Position numbers and translations under genes: made by a program
Source of the DNA: Delphinus delphis
Lineage: Eukaryota; Chordata; Mammalia; Artiodactyla; Delphinidae
NCBI RefSeq assembly: GCF_949987515.2
Contig: NC_082689.1
Span: 100,354,957 to 100,418,956 of the forward strand
Length of the DNA: 64,000 nt
Direction of reading: 5' to 3'
In this document: positions 34,701 to 47,913 of the stretch, in pieces
How positions within the stretch are numbered: position 1 is the first letter of the stretch
Layout: each line of letters begins with the position of its first letter
Notes under the pieces: model-generated
Told to the model about the DNA's origin: nothing
Seen by the model: the letters and a program-made list of their open reading frames with translations, nothing else
Database searches by the model: none

Positions 34701-35367
34701 AAGGAGACTGAAATCTGTGAGAAGATTTATAGAATTTAGATCTAGAAAGGATTGTTCAAGGCAAGGGACCGCACCAGAGAGGGGTGCATCACTTGCTGTG
34801 TAACTGCTGCCTGGTGACATCTTACTGGTCTTTTTAATCTAATAACATTTCAGAGGCTTGTTCTGTACTTTATATATAGGGGGCAAATTCTGTCATTTCC
34901 ACTCATGCTTGCTGTATAAGACTGATATAATCTTGTGTCACCCTTTTCTATGAAGAATAGATATTGGACACCAGGGCATGTGTGTGAATTTAAGTGGTCT
35001 CTGGTACAAATGTTTCAGAGCTCCCCAACATAGATCCAAGTCTTTCAATAATAATTTCTTGGTATCGTATATTGTAGGTTGTCCAGGGGCCACTAAATAA
35101 AAGGTAAAATCAGTGGATTGAAACTCCCAAATAATGTGAAAATATCCCCACTTCTGGCTCTCAGGTAGTGTTGTCAGCTTCTTTCTAATGGATATGCTTA
35201 TCATCGTGATGGGAGAAGAGACAATTTGGAAGGGATTGGGAAAGGATTTACAGTTTGGAAAAGGGGTAACCTCATATAAATTTTGGTAATAGTTTACTTC
35301 AATATTAATAATAAATATCCTAACAATATACTTCATATAGCAAACTCTTCTATATCTAACCAGTATC
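34701..35367. other. Non-coding sequence with one long chance frame
   Basis: A 132-codon frame is open on the minus strand at 34938-35336. Its composition is AT-driven, its start context is poor and it matches no family I know. I do not call it a gene. Confidence 0.45.
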
Positions 35368-35545
35368 CCTAGTGCTTAATGTATATTAATTCTTTTGCTT
35401 ATTTTAACAACACTGTGATGTACTTTTTATATCACTCCATTTTATATGTAAGAAAATAGAGGCAAAAGGAGGTCAAGGTTATCTAGGACCACAGCGTCAA
35501 GAGTCTGGTTCTAGGTATTAACCCTTCAACATTCTACTTAGTGCC
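35368..35545 (-). repeat. MIR SINE fragment
   Basis: Antisense MIR order is seen: GTGCTTAATGTATATTAATT, then AACAACACTGTGATGTAC, CATTTTATATGTAAGAAAAT, AGAGGCAAAAGGAGGTCAAG, TCTGGTTCTAGGTATTAACC and ACATTCTACTTAGTGCC. Confidence 0.65.
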
Positions 35546-35825
35546 TCTGAATTTATGATGCCCGGCTCTTTCTCCCATGCTGTGCTTGGTGTTTGTTGTA
35601 GTTATGTTAATTTTTCAGTTGAATCATCTGTTTCCCAGGTGTTCAATCATGCCACAATGTATTTTTGTACCATTGTTTTTTTATTTTTCTCTCTCTAATT
35701 TCTTGTTTTTATCTAATTATGTTTTCCAGTACCTCCAGAATAATAGTTGTGATAGTAGGCATTTTGCCTAAGTGAAATGCTTCAATTGTTTCCCCCAGTA
35801 TGTGTGATGTTGGCTTTGAGGTCTA

Positions 35826-36144
35826 GCCAGCCAGACAGTAGAAAATTAAGGTTCATATGGGAAAGCAACTTCAGTAATCCAGATGACAGTGTGAAGAGAA
35901 GTATTGAGAGTTTGACTCCTTTTGAAGGTACAGTTGATAGAATTTCCTGATGAATTGGGTTTGTATTTGGTGCACAAGAGAAAGAGAGAATTCAAGATTC
36001 AAGGATGACTCTTTTGTTTTGTTTTTTGTTTTTCTTTTTGTCTGAACAACAGAAAAGAAAAAAAAATTATACTACCTACCAAGATGTGCAAAGTGTGGGA
36101 GGAGCAGGTTTGGTGGAAAGAACAGGAACTTTTTCTTTAACATA
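35826..36144 (-). repeat. L2 LINE ORF2 region, first part (split by LTR)
   Basis: Plus-strand landmarks are CAGTAATCCAGATGACAGTG, then GAGAAAGAGAGAATTCAAG, ATTCAAGGATGACTC and GGGAGGAGCAGGTTTGGTGG. These are the reverse complement of the L2 reverse transcriptase region that encodes the motif around FPPKPAPPT, then NLGVILDSSLS in intact relatives. The frame is broken. The copy continues beyond the LTR at 36590. Confidence 0.75.
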
Positions 36145-36589
36145 TGCAGTAGTCAGGGTTCTCCAGAGATACAGAATCAATAGGAGATGAGAGATAGATA
36201 GATGATAGATAGATAGATAGATAGATGATACATAGATTTTAAAAAATTGGCTCAAGGAATTGTAGGGCTGGCAAATCTAAAATTTGCAGGGCAGGCCAGT
36301 AGGCTGGAAGTTTTGGCAAGAGTTGATATTGCAGTGTTGAGTCTGAAGGCAGTCTAGAGGCAGAATTCCTTCCTTTTTCGAGAACCTCAGTCTTTCCTTT
36401 TAAGGCTTCAACTGATTGGGTGAGGCCTATGCACTATGTGAAGGATAATTTGCTTTCCTTAAAGTGTATTGATTTAAATACTAATCACTTCTAAAAAACA
36501 TACCTTAACAACAACATCCAGACTGGCGTTTGACCAAACAAGTGAGCATTATAACCTAGCCAAGTTGACACATCACATTAACCATCACA
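36145..36589 (+). mobile_element. Solitary LTR (MaLR/ERVL-like) inserted in L2
   Basis: The element begins TGCAGTAGTCAGGGTTCTCC and ends CACATTAACCATCACA, giving TG...CA ends. It is flanked by a perfect 5-bp target duplication ACATA at 36140-36144 and 36590-36594. Its body holds ACAGAATCAATAGG, a GATA-rich tract at 36191-36232, ATTGGCTCAAGGAATTG and CAACTGATTGGGTGAGGCC, a pattern common to a mammalian LTR family. I am sure of the LTR nature but not of the exact subfamily. No internal viral genes remain. Confidence 0.85.
36191..36232. repeat. (GATA)n tract inside the LTR
   Basis: About nine GATA units with one GATG interruption lie in the early part of the LTR, where related copies carry the same type of tract. 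Confidence 0.9.
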
Positions 36590-37415
36590 ACATATTAAGT
36601 TTTAGATGCCTATTAGACATCCAAGTAGAAATGTCAAATAGCCAGTGAATGTATCCATCTAGTTATCAAGAGAGAAATCCAAGCAGGAGACATAAATTCC
36701 CCATTCATTACAACATGGAAATCAATAAAGCCTTGCCACTGGATAAGAAAATCTTGTCCCAGAGTTCAAGTGGAGAAAGTGTTAATGCAGCTGATGTGTC
36801 TAGTAAAAGTTTGAAAATTAGACTGTTCGTTGCAGTGTTATACAGGTCATCATCGTCCTTGATAAGAGCAGTTTCCATGGGGAAGTAAAGGTGTAAGCTT
36901 GACTGAAGTGAAACCAAGGAAGAATGAGAGAAGACAAATTAGAAACAGCTCTTCCAAGCAACTTTGTTGTAAGGAAGAACATCCAGAAGAGACAGTAGCT
37001 ATGGATGAAGGGAGACGTGAAAACAAATGATTTTTTTTAAATAAAATACATTGTAGCATGCTGTATATTGATGGGAATGATCTAGCAAAGAGGGAAAGAT
37101 TGATGCAAGAAAAAGGAATGCAGTTGATAAAGGTTTGTCCTGCAGTTGAAAAGGATAGAATTTAGATCTCAAAAGGAGGTATGATCAGGGAGTGGAACAA
37201 GGTAGTTGATCCACAATCACAGGGAAGACAGAGCACATAGGAACAGACAGGTACATAGACAGGTCTCTGGGAGAATGAGATAGCACTATTCTGATGGCTG
37301 ATTTTCTCTGTGAAGGAATGCCATCTGGTGAAAGTAAAGATGAGGGAAGAGGTATTGCATATTTGAGGAAAGAGGAAAAAATATGAATTGTCTTAAGAGA
37401 GTGGTACATTTGTAC
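36590..37415 (-). repeat. L2 LINE ORF2 region, second part
   Basis: It resumes directly after the LTR with TAGATGCCTATTAGACATCC and AAGTAGAAATGTC. Then come CTTGATAAGAGCAGTTTCC at about 36860, CTGTATATTGATGGGAATGA at 37063 and TTTTCTCTGTGAAGG at 37305. In L2 relatives the minus strand encodes the reverse transcriptase; here small frames retain bits such as LLLDTSAA on the minus strand. Frames are broken throughout. Together with 35826-36144 it is about 1.1 kb of L2. Confidence 0.75.
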
Positions 37416-40400
37416 AATCTAGAAACAGCTATTCCTTCAAAATGATGCTTTTCTGTCATCTGCCGGAAAATTGCTAAAATAAATAAACAAGTCTACAATG
37501 ACTGTGAATGTAAATGGAACCCTCTATAGTTGGGCAGTGTCCCACAAATACATGTTGATGCTAGTTTTAGGAAAATATGGTAGGAGATCCTAGTATTCTT
37601 TTGTTGAGCGAATGAATATGAAACATAATAATTGCCTTAAAAGGAAACTAATGAGATCTATTGAAGATGGATGATGAAGTTTATATGTATATTTTGGTCT
37701 TTGAGATATACCAAAATTAGGAATAGAATTGAGATAAAGCCCACCATTAGCTTCATGATTTAATGTTTTGCCCAATTTATCACAGTATCCAAATTATTAA
37801 AGTAAGCTTTCAAACATTTATTTTAAAATGGGTCATCCTTTTCTATTCTTTATGACTTAAATAAGATGAGTCCATTTTCCCCAAAAATGTATGTGCAGCT
37901 TATAGAAAAGAAAGAACTAAAATACATTTTAAAGGTATCTAAAGCCATTAAAATGTCCCCTGGTGATATTTAAAATGAGAAATAGGGCACTACTTATTTA
38001 AGTAGTGTATTAATAATGTGGAAATGGGTTCAACCTTCTCCTCTTGGGGTTCTGGAACTTTCCTCTCGCAATTGTATCTATCCCTAGATGACATATATTG
38101 TTGTTAACTGAGAGCTAAAGAATGTCTTATGGAAGTACTTTTGAGTCAGGTTAACATATTTTATGTAAAATGCCAAATGCAAGTTATCAGAGGAAACTGT
38201 GAGGTTTTGGTGGTTTTTCCAGATGATTTTGGTACAGTACTTAGTTAACCCAGATCCTGTCCTGCTAATCATGGCTCTTCCCCATGTAGGATCCTGTACC
38301 CCAATCCTGTACATGGAGAATCTGTACATTTAGGTATGAAAGTATCACTTGTACCATAGCCTTGTACATGTTTTATCCAACAGTGCATGTATCTGGACTA
38401 ACAATGAGTTGGCACAACTGACCTAGACTCAAGGCTTGAGGATAACTTTCTATCTTATCTTTAATATGTATATACACAAGCATGCTTGCAAGAAAGAGAA
38501 TATGACTGAGCCAAAAAGAATCCACTTATATAGATGCCACAGAATAGAGTTGAAGTGGAAATGCAAGGGCAGGGAGGGAATGAATCATGGACAATTGATT
38601 ATAAAGGCACTATTTTATCCCAATAAATGCTTATATTCTCACCAATGAGATTTGCAAGTCATCCTTCACAGAAAGATCTGGAATAGACTGTGTAGAGCCA
38701 GGACTAGTTTGAGACGTATGCCAGAAGCCAAATGTAATGTCTTGAAGATGTGGGAACCTCTTCACATTTTGATCTCAATTGGTATTATTTGGAGAATGGC
38801 AATTACTTTGCGGGACATCTACTCACTGATTACTCCATTAACTTACTCACTGATTACTCACTGATTACTCCATTAACTCACTGATAGTATCAGTGAGGTA
38901 ATGGAAATCCAGAGGGCTTAAATGTCTGGTCCAGAGTTTCAGAGAAATTTAATATAACCTGCACCAGAATTTGACTCTTCACTTGCGAATTTTTCTTATT
39001 GATACAGTTCACATATGAAATCTCTGACTGCTTTCATAGGATTCAGAAATGTCTGGCCAATTGGTGGGACTATACCACTAAGAGTCTATTTCACAGGAAA
39101 TACTGAAATGTGTCCTGGGGGATAACTATACCAAAGGTGAGTTCTTTTATGGTTTCATCCAATAACTAATACTGAGTTTGATAGAATCTTTTATAAAAGG
39201 GGGTGAGGTGAGGTTGAGAAGTGAATTATCCAAGCAGCTGAATATCTGTGATTCCCATTTATTGCTCTGACACAGATCACATGTATTAGAGATCAAAGAA
39301 CTAGAAATTATGTGTAAAAGAGTGAAAAAACTGTTTTCACGGAAGATAGTTTAAGACATAGGGCTCAAAAGCTGTATTACTGGGTCTCTGTCAGACAGTT
39401 GAATGAAAACAGTAGGATTCTTTTCTTTTTGGCAATGAGACATCATGTTGCTTGGCCATGTTGAGGGCTCCCCAAAATATAGTGCAGTCATAACTTTGGT
39501 TTATCAAAGACAAGAGAATCAGAAGCTCTTGAAAGCAAGGCTGGGTGAACTCCTCTGAAATAGAAACCTCATCTGTGATTCAAAAGAAAGATGGTTCTCT
39601 CTCCTTTCCAGGCAACAGTGGTGATCAAGAGGCATCATCAAGAAGCTCTGTGGCAGCGGGAATCTTGTGGGCAGACACCAGTAGGAAGATCAGGCTAGAA
39701 TACAGGGGAAAATATCAGATGACTAAGAAATGGCTCAGAGAATACTAGGATGTCAAAATAGTGTGTGGAAATATAAGTAATTAATTTTACTGTTAGTATG
39801 ACCCAATTTGTAACCTTTCTCTCTGGGCTCATCTGAAATTGGAACTGGTGGCAAAAACACAAGTCTGTAGCTACCCCAAATCCAGGGGTCAGTATTCACA
39901 CTTTTATTCTATAATGCAGTGGCCATACTTAAATTTGTTTCTTCTTTTCTCAATCTCTCTCTCTCTCTCAATTGCATTTAATTCACCAATTATTTATTCA
40001 ATCCTTACCATGTTCTTATCATTAAGAACTTTTATACCTGTATATATTCATAGAATGTCAAACCTGAAAATAATCTTCAGCAATGTCAGCTTATTTATAT
40101 TAATCTGATTCAATTAGACTTAGGCAAATAGTGAATAATATAGGAGGGAATTCCATGAACGAGTAAATTAAATATACATTTACAAACTTTTTACACCTAT
40201 TAAAATGTAAGGATATCAAGTTCAAGGGCTGCTTTCTATTTCAAAACGCCCTTCCATCTGTAAACAGGTTTATAGCACTCTCCCTCCAAAACCCTATATA
40301 GATTAGGTGATATAAATAGGTCCTTCAACTCACTAGGTTTTATTCCTGGAACAATTGAGAAGTGACTGCTCTGTGGTGAGACTCTATGGGAGATTCCTTA

Positions 40401-41337
40401 GCAAAATCATGGATTCCAGGGAGAAAATTGTTGATGCAAAGCTATTTAATGAGTTGTGTTACTTTGACATGAGATCAGTCCTCTGAAGAATCATTCACTT
40501 TGAGAGGCAGAATGAAAATTTCCTTAATATTATAACTTGTTATATTGATATTTTATAGCACAGGCAACATAGAGTTCCCATGTTTGAGAATGCATTTCGG
40601 TATTATTTACTTCAACCAGGGGTCTTTGAGAAAGCTGTTTCATTTTAGGGAATTTTCTTAGCTTGACAGTTTAGGTGAAGAAGTCTGTGTGACTGTGCCA
40701 GTGGCATATTTCTTTGTGGTAAGAATGTGCATTATTCTGCTAAGCAAATGACAAAATTAGTTACTCTAGATAAGTCAAACTTGCTGGAAGTCAAACTGCA
40801 GATGATGAAAGTTATACTAACTGTAGATCTTAAATTCCCATAACTTTCATTCTGTCCCTACATATTAGAGAGTGACTTGATATCTTTTTAGTTAATAATC
40901 ACAATTCATCGTCCTAACCTTCATTTTTTTAAATGCTATGTAAACTTGGGTTGATAATAATAATAAATCATTTCCAATGATGTCAATTCTGATAGTGAGT
41001 TAGTTCAACTAAGGAGAATGAAATTAAAACTATAAAAATGTGTTTGTGTCCCTATGACTTTCTTAGTATTGGGACCATTTGCTCAGATTCATTTACATAT
41101 ATGGAAAACTTCTAAATCATTTAGTGTTGAAAGAGACAATGAAATTCCTGGAAATGCCATTTCCCAGCCATGTGTGGCCACTGTCCTGAAAATGTCCTAG
41201 CTGAGTTCTCCCTAGAATCTAGCTGTCCAATTGAACTATAACAAGTGCTACAAATACAAACAAGAAGTTAAAATTGTCTAGTAACACACTGGATTAAATA
41301 AAACAAAACAAACTAATTTTAATAAAAGATGCCACTC
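37416..41337. other. AT-rich non-coding sequence
   Basis: About 3.9 kb shows no gene or confidently nameable repeat. It includes a cluster of short direct repeats and a perfect hairpin at 38819-38897 and a small CT run at 39954-39971. Confidence 0.5.
38819..38897. repeat. Short direct repeats ending in a perfect 10-bp hairpin
   Basis: CTCACTGATTACTC-type units recur four times between 38822 and 38885. The last overlaps CTCACTGATA (38877-38886), followed by one base and then TATCAGTGAG (38888-38897), its exact reverse complement. Confidence 0.85.
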
Positions 41338-41548
41338 GGGCTTTCCTGGTGGCGCTGTGGTTGAGAGTCCGCCTGCTGATACAGGGGACACGGGTTTGTG
41401 CCTGGGTCCGGGAAGATCCTACATGCGGCGGAGCGGCTAGGCCCGTGAGCCATGGCCGCTGAGCCTGCGCGTCCGGAGCCTGTACTCCGCGACGGGAGAG
41501 GCCACAGCAGTGAGAGGCCCCTGTACCACACCAAAAAAAAAAAAAAAA
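41338..41548 (+). mobile_element. CHR SINE, short form
   Basis: Head GGGCTTTCCTGGTGGCGC, body GGCCGCTGAGCCTGCGCGTC and CAGCAGTGAGAGGCCCCTG, with a tail of 16 A. It lies immediately upstream of the 5' part of an L1M. I could not identify a clean target duplication. Confidence 0.93.
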
Positions 41549-44500
41549 CCCAAAACTGATGATAATAACTGAGGGAAACTCTAGACTACAACAAAGTAGC
41601 AACAAGAACCCTGTGAACTCAAATACTGAGGATGATGGCATAGAAAAGTATAGGAAGCAGTTTATCTGCACCACTCCATCCTCCAGTCCAGAGCAGCTTG
41701 ATGCCAGGATGGTTACTTTTAGAGGAATTTCACCCCATGGGGAAAAAGGAGAGCAGGAGAACATCAGCAAACCACTGTGGACAATTGCAGTCTTGGCTAC
41801 TGAGGACTCCCACAAGCCCTGGGCTGGAGTTGTCTCTGCAGTGAGACCTTGCCCCAGGTACCCAAGTGCTAAGCTCTCTAGAGTTGCGATGCCATGGTGC
41901 CTTGCCATATATGGGACCAGAGCTACCACTGCTCTATGCCCCGTGCCTCGTTCCGGGTTCTGGCTTTGTCCTACCAATATTGGGGCAGCCACTGCTGCTC
42001 TGACCTCCCCTGCTTCCTGGTGTCCAGGTCACAGATTGTTGTGCTGACCTACCCTACTGATTTTCCAGTGTTCAGCAACAGGGCCCCTGGGTCCCAACAC
42101 ATAGCTTTACCAGGCAGCTGCAAGGGACATGCTACTGCTGTTCTTTGGCTGCTCTCTAGGGAAAGAGTTGGGACTTGGACTCACCATATCAGGCTGTGCT
42201 ACTTTGCACCCTGTACCCTAGGCCCAAGCCGCTAATGTACCCTGTCATCCCAGAACTGCAGTCTGCACTGATGTTGACCTCAGCTGATGAAGATGCATGA
42301 CTGTTATGCTGTTGTGTGCTCCTGGGAAACAAAGACACTACACCCTTCCCAGCTGGCACCCTTCCAGCTACTTTCGGGTGAAAGTCTGTCCACACTGAAG
42401 CCGGTTTGAAAAGGCTGGAAGAGATGACTCCTTCAAATGTACAGATACCCATGCAAAATCATCAGAAACATGAAAAAGCAAGGAAACACCACAAAAGGAA
42501 TGCAATCATTTTCTACTAACAAACCCCAAGGAAATGGTGATATGTGATTTACCTAAAAAAAAAAAAAGAAAAAAAACCCTCAAAGTGATTATTTTAAGGA
42601 AGCTCAGTGAGATTCAAGGGAATGGGATAGACAACTCAATGAACTTGGAAAAACAATAGATGAAAAACACAAGTTCAGAAAAGAGAGATAAATCATAAAA
42701 AAAAAAGAATGAAACAAATTCTGGAGCTGACTAATACAATGAATGAAATGAAAAAATACAATAGAGAGTTTCAACAACAAGCTTAAACAAGCAGAAGAGA
42801 ATCTGTAAACTTGAAGACAGATATCTTGATATTATCCAGACAGAGGAGAAAAAAATATATTAGAATGAAAAACAGTGAGAGAAGCCTATGCAAATTATGG
42901 GACACCATTAGACAAAATAATATTCACACTATGGGAGTCCCAGAAGGAGAAGAGAGAGAGAAAGGGACAAAAAACTTCTTCAAAGAAATAATAACTGAAA
43001 ACTTACCAAATAAGGGAGAGACATGTCCCCAAAGAGAACTTAACCAAGCTGATTCAACCAAAAAGAACTTAACATGTTATAATCAAGCTCTCAACCATCA
43101 AAGACAAAGAATTTTGAAAGCAGCAAGAAAGAAAAGACACATCACATAGAAGGGAATTCTGTTGACCATTTTATTGATTTCTCAGCAGAAACCTTTCGGT
43201 CCAGGAGAGAGTGGAATGACGTATTCAAAGAACCCAAAGGAAAACAAAAACAAAAAACCCAAACCGGAATACTTTACTCAGCAAAGTTAACTTTCGGAAG
43301 TGAATAGATAAAGACTCTCCCAGACAAACAAAACTGTTGGAATTGATCATAACTAGATCTCCCTGACAAGAAATTCCAGAAGGATATATTCAATCTGAAA
43401 TGAAAGGACAATAATTAGTACCATGAAAACATATGGAAGTATAAAAGTTATTTCTAAAAGGAAATATGTAATCAAATTCAATATACTCTAATATTGCAAC
43501 AGTGATGTTTAAATCACTTTGAATTCTAGCATATAGATTAAAAGACAACAGTGTTAAAAGTAACTGTAGCTATAATATTTTGTTAATGGATGTAAAAAAG
43601 ATGTAAATTGGGGCATTAACAATATAAATTGTTGGAAGAAAAGTAAATATACGGAACTTTTCTATGCAATTGAGGTTAAGTTATTCCAAGTTTAAAATAG
43701 ATTACTCTAACTATAAGATGTATCATGAAACTTCATGGTTAAACACAAAGCTAAAATCTATAATAGAAACACAAATGATAAAAGGAAAAGAATCAAAGCA
43801 TATCACTATAAAAAATTATCACTTCACAAAGAAAGACAGGAAGAGAGGAGGAAAGGACAAAGTAACTACAAAACAATTGGAAAATAATGAACAAAATGGT
43901 GATTTAAATCCTTACTTATGAATAATTAATCTAAATGTATATGATTTAAATTATCTAATTAAAAGACAGAATGGCTGAATGGATACAGAAATAATACCCA
44001 ACTATATGTTGCCTACAAGAGACTCACTTAAGCTTTAAGGACACTTTTAGTCTGAAGATCAAGGGATTGAAAAATATATTTCACACAAATGGAAATGAAA
44101 AGAAAACAGGGAACTTACATTATATCAGCAAAATAGACTTTAAGTCAAAAGCTGTCACAATAGACAAAGAAGGTTATTATATAAGGATAAAGGGATCAAT
44201 CCATCAAAGGGATAGAACAATTTATAAATATATACACACCCAATATTGGATCACCTAAATATATTAAACAACTTTTAACAGATCCAAAAGCAAAAATAGA
44301 CAGCAGTGCAATAATAACTGGGCACTTCAGTAGTCACTTTCAACCATGGATAGATCATTCAGACAGGAAACAAATAAGGGAATAATAGACTGAACTATAC
44401 TTTAGACTAAGTGACCTAACAGATGTATCCCAACGTTCCATCCAGCTTCAGCAAAATACATTCTTCTCAAGTGTACAGGGAACATTCTCCAGTATAGATC

Positions 44501-45594
44501 ATATGATAGGACACAAAATAAGTCTTACGAAATTTAAGAAGATTGAAATCTTATCAAGTATCTTTGTGACTGCAATAGTATGAAACTAATAATGAAGGAG
44601 AAAAGCTTAAAAATTCACAAATATATGAAAATTAAATGGCACATTTTTGAACAATCAGTGAGTCAAAAAATAAATTAAAAAGGAAGTAAAAATACCCTAA
44701 GATGAACAAAAATTGAAAAACATACCAAAATTATGGGATACAGCAAAAGTAGTTCTAAGAGGAAAGGTTATAGCAGTACACACCCTTATTAAGAAAAAAG
44801 AAAGATCTGAAATAAACAACCTAACCTTATGGAAGAAAAAACTAAGTCAAATGTTAGCAAAAGGAAGGAAATAATAAAGATTAAAAAGAAATGAATAAAA
44901 TAGAGGCTAGAAAGACAATACAAAAGATAAACAAAATTAAGATTTGGTTTTTTTTTTAAAAATTAAACAAAATTGGCAAACCTTAGCTAGACTAAGAAAA
45001 AAAGAGAGATGGCTCAAATTAATAAAATTATAAATTAAAGAGGAGACATTACAACTGATACCATAGATATATGAAGGATCATAAGAGACTACTATGAACA
45101 ATTATATGCCATCAAACTAGATAACTTAGAAGAAATGGCTAAATTCCTAGAAACATACAACTTACCAAGACAGAATCATGAAGTAACAGAAAATCTGAAC
45201 AGACAAATAAGGAGCAAAGATATTGAATCAGTAATCAAAAATCTCCCAACAAATAAAACACAGAACCATATGGCTTCATAGGTGAATTCTACCAAACATT
45301 TAAAGAAGAATTGACATCTCTCTTTCTCAAATTCTTCCAAGAAAAAGAAGAGGATACAACACTTCCAAACTCATTTTTTGAGGCCATTTTATCACCCTTA
45401 TACTGAAGCCAGACAAGGACATTACAAGACAAGAACATTACAAGCCAATATCCCTAACGAACATAGATGTAAAATTCTCAACAAGATACTAGAAAACCAT
45501 CCAAGAGCACATTAAAAGGATCATACAGCATGATCAAATGAGAGTCATCCCTAAGATGCAAGGATGTTTCAATGTATAAAAATAAGTTAATGTG

Positions 45595-45974
45595 GACTTC
45601 CCTGGTGGTGCAGTGGTTAGGAATCCGCCTGCCAATGCAGGGGACATGGGTTTGAGCCCTGGTCCTGGAAGATCCCACATGCCGCAGAGCAACTAAGCCC
45701 ATTTGCCACAACTACTGAGCCTGTGCTCTAGAGCCCATGAGCCACAACTACTGAGCCCACATGCCACAGCAACTGAAGCCCGTGCGCCTAGAGCCCATGC
45801 TCCACAACAAGAGAAACCACCACAATGAGAAGCCTGTGCACCGCAACAAAGAGTAGCCCCCACTCGCCGCAACTAGAGAAATCCCGCACGCAGCAACAAA
45901 GACCCAACACAGCCAAAAATAAATGAATAAAATAAATAAATAATAAAAATAAATTTCTAAAAGAATATATATGT
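45595..45974 (+). mobile_element. CHR SINE, long form (CHR-1-like)
   Basis: Head GACTTCCCTGGTGGTGCAG, B-box region GGGTTTGAGCCC, repeated CACAACTACTGAGCC-type units, CCCACTCGCCGCAACTAG, and an A-rich tail with AAATAAATAA. A 13-bp target duplication, ATAAGTTAATGTG, lies at 45582-45594 and 45975-45987. It sits inside the ORF2 region of the L1M. Confidence 0.95.
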
Positions 45975-46372
45975 ATAAGTTAATGTGATATACCACATTA
46001 ACCAAATAAAAGACAAATATAGATCGTTTCAATAGATGCAGAAAAAGCAGTTGGTAAAATTCAACATCTTTTCATGATAAAAACTCTCAACAGATTTGGT
46101 ATAGAAGGAATGTTCTTCAACATAATGAAGACCATATATGACAAGCCCACAGCTAACATAATACTCAATGGTGAAAAATTAACAGCCTTCCCTCTAAAAT
46201 GAGGAACAAGACAAGGATGCCCACTCATGCAATTTCTATTCCACCAAGTACTGGAAGTCCTACCCATAGCAGTTAGGCAACAAAAAGGAAAAAAATGCAT
46301 CCAGATCAAAAAGAAAGAAGTAAAATTATTTCCATCTGCAGACGACATAATCTATTTAGAGGCCCCTAAAGA

Positions 46373-46374
<2 letters not shown>

Positions 46375-46414
<40 letters not shown>
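46375..46414. repeat. (CA)20 microsatellite inside L1M ORF2
   Basis: A pure AC run of about 40 bases expands within the L1 reverse transcriptase region just after the SADD motif and interrupts the frame. Confidence 0.95.
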
Positions 46415-46416
<2 letters not shown>

Positions 46417-47882
46417 AGTAGATTCAATATATGAATTTAGTAAAGTTACAGAATACAAGATCAACATACAGAAATCAATTGTATTTCTATACACTAACCA
46501 CAAACTATCTGAAAGAGAAATTAAGAAAACAGTCCCATTTATAATATCAAATAGGTGAAAGACCTGTATACTGAAATTGTAAGATACTGACAAAAGAAAT
46601 TAAAGAAGACACAAATAAATGGAAAGATATTCTATGTTCTTGGATTGGAAGAATAAATATTGTTAAAGTGTTCATCCTACCCAAATCATTCTACAGATTC
46701 AGTATAATCCCTATGAACATTCAAATGACATTTTTTACAGTAATAGAAAAAAATCTATCCTAATATTTGTATGGAACACCAAAGACCTCAAATAGCCAAA
46801 ACAATCTTGAGAAAGAACAAAGCTAGAGAATTTACATTTCCTGATTTCAAACTATATTGTAAAGTTATAGTAATCAAGACTGTATAGTATTGGCATAAAA
46901 TCATACACATAGATCAATGGAACAGAATAAAGAGCCCAGCCATAAGCTCACACATATATGGTAAACTGATGTTTGACAAGGGCACCAAGAACACACAATG
47001 GAAAAAGTTTAGCCTCTTTAATAAATGACATTGGGAAAACTGGATATCCACATGCAAAATAATGAAACTGGATCCCTATCTTGTACCTTTCACAAAAATT
47101 AACTTGAAATGGATCAGAGACTTAAATGTAAGGCCTGAAACCATAAAACTCCTAAAAGAAGACAAGGAAAAAGATCCATGACATTGGTCTTGACATTGAT
47201 TTCTTGAATAAGACATCCAAAACAGAGGCAACAAAACTTTAAATAATAAGTGGGATTACATCAAACTAAAGAGCTTCTGCACAGCAAAGGAAATGATCAA
47301 TAAATTGAAAAGGCAGCCTACAGAATGTAAGAAAATATACCTAATAAGAGGTTAATATCTAAAATATGTAAAACACTCATACAACTCAATAGCAAAAAAT
47401 AAATAATACAATTTAAAAATGGGCAAAGACTTGAATATTCATTTTCCAAAAAAGATATATAAATGTCTAATAGGTACATGAAAAGGTGCTTGACATCACT
47501 AATCATCAGGGAAATGCAAATCAAAACCAAGATGAAATATCATCTCATACCTATTAGGATAGTAATTATTAAAAAGACAGGAGATAAAAAATATTGCTGA
47601 GAATGTGGAGAAAAGGGAACTTTTTTACACTGTTGGTAGAAATGTAAATTGGTACAGCCGTTATGGAAAACAGTATGGTGGTTCCTCAAAAACATAAAAC
47701 AATAGAACTACCTTATGATCTAGGACTTCCACTACTCGTTATATATTGGAAGAATTGAAATTAGTATCTTGAAGAGATTATCTGCACCTCCATGGCCACT
47801 GCAGCATTATTCACAATATCCAAGATATGGAAACAACCTAAATGTCTTTCAGTGGATGAGTGGATAAAGAAAATGTGATATG

Positions 47883-47911
<29 letters not shown>
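47883..47911. repeat. (CA)14 microsatellite inside L1M
   Basis: A pure CA run of about 29 bases replaces the GTATATATACA-like segment found here in related L1 copies (GATATGCACACA, then AAATGGAATATTATTCAGCC). Confidence 0.92.

Positions 47912-47913
<2 letters not shown>

Noticed and set aside
34938..35336. 132-codon minus-strand frame
   Set aside because: No recognisable domain, poor start context, no promoter or splice evidence. Within the range of chance frames in 64 kb.
41294..41992. 232-codon minus-strand open frame, the longest in the window
   Set aside because: It runs antisense through a CHR SINE, its A tail and the L1M 5' UTR. It is a chance frame over two unrelated repeats, not a gene.
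46227..46418. 63-codon frame with a reverse transcriptase-like SADD motif
   Set aside because: Not an independent gene: it is part of the decayed ORF2 of the L1M.
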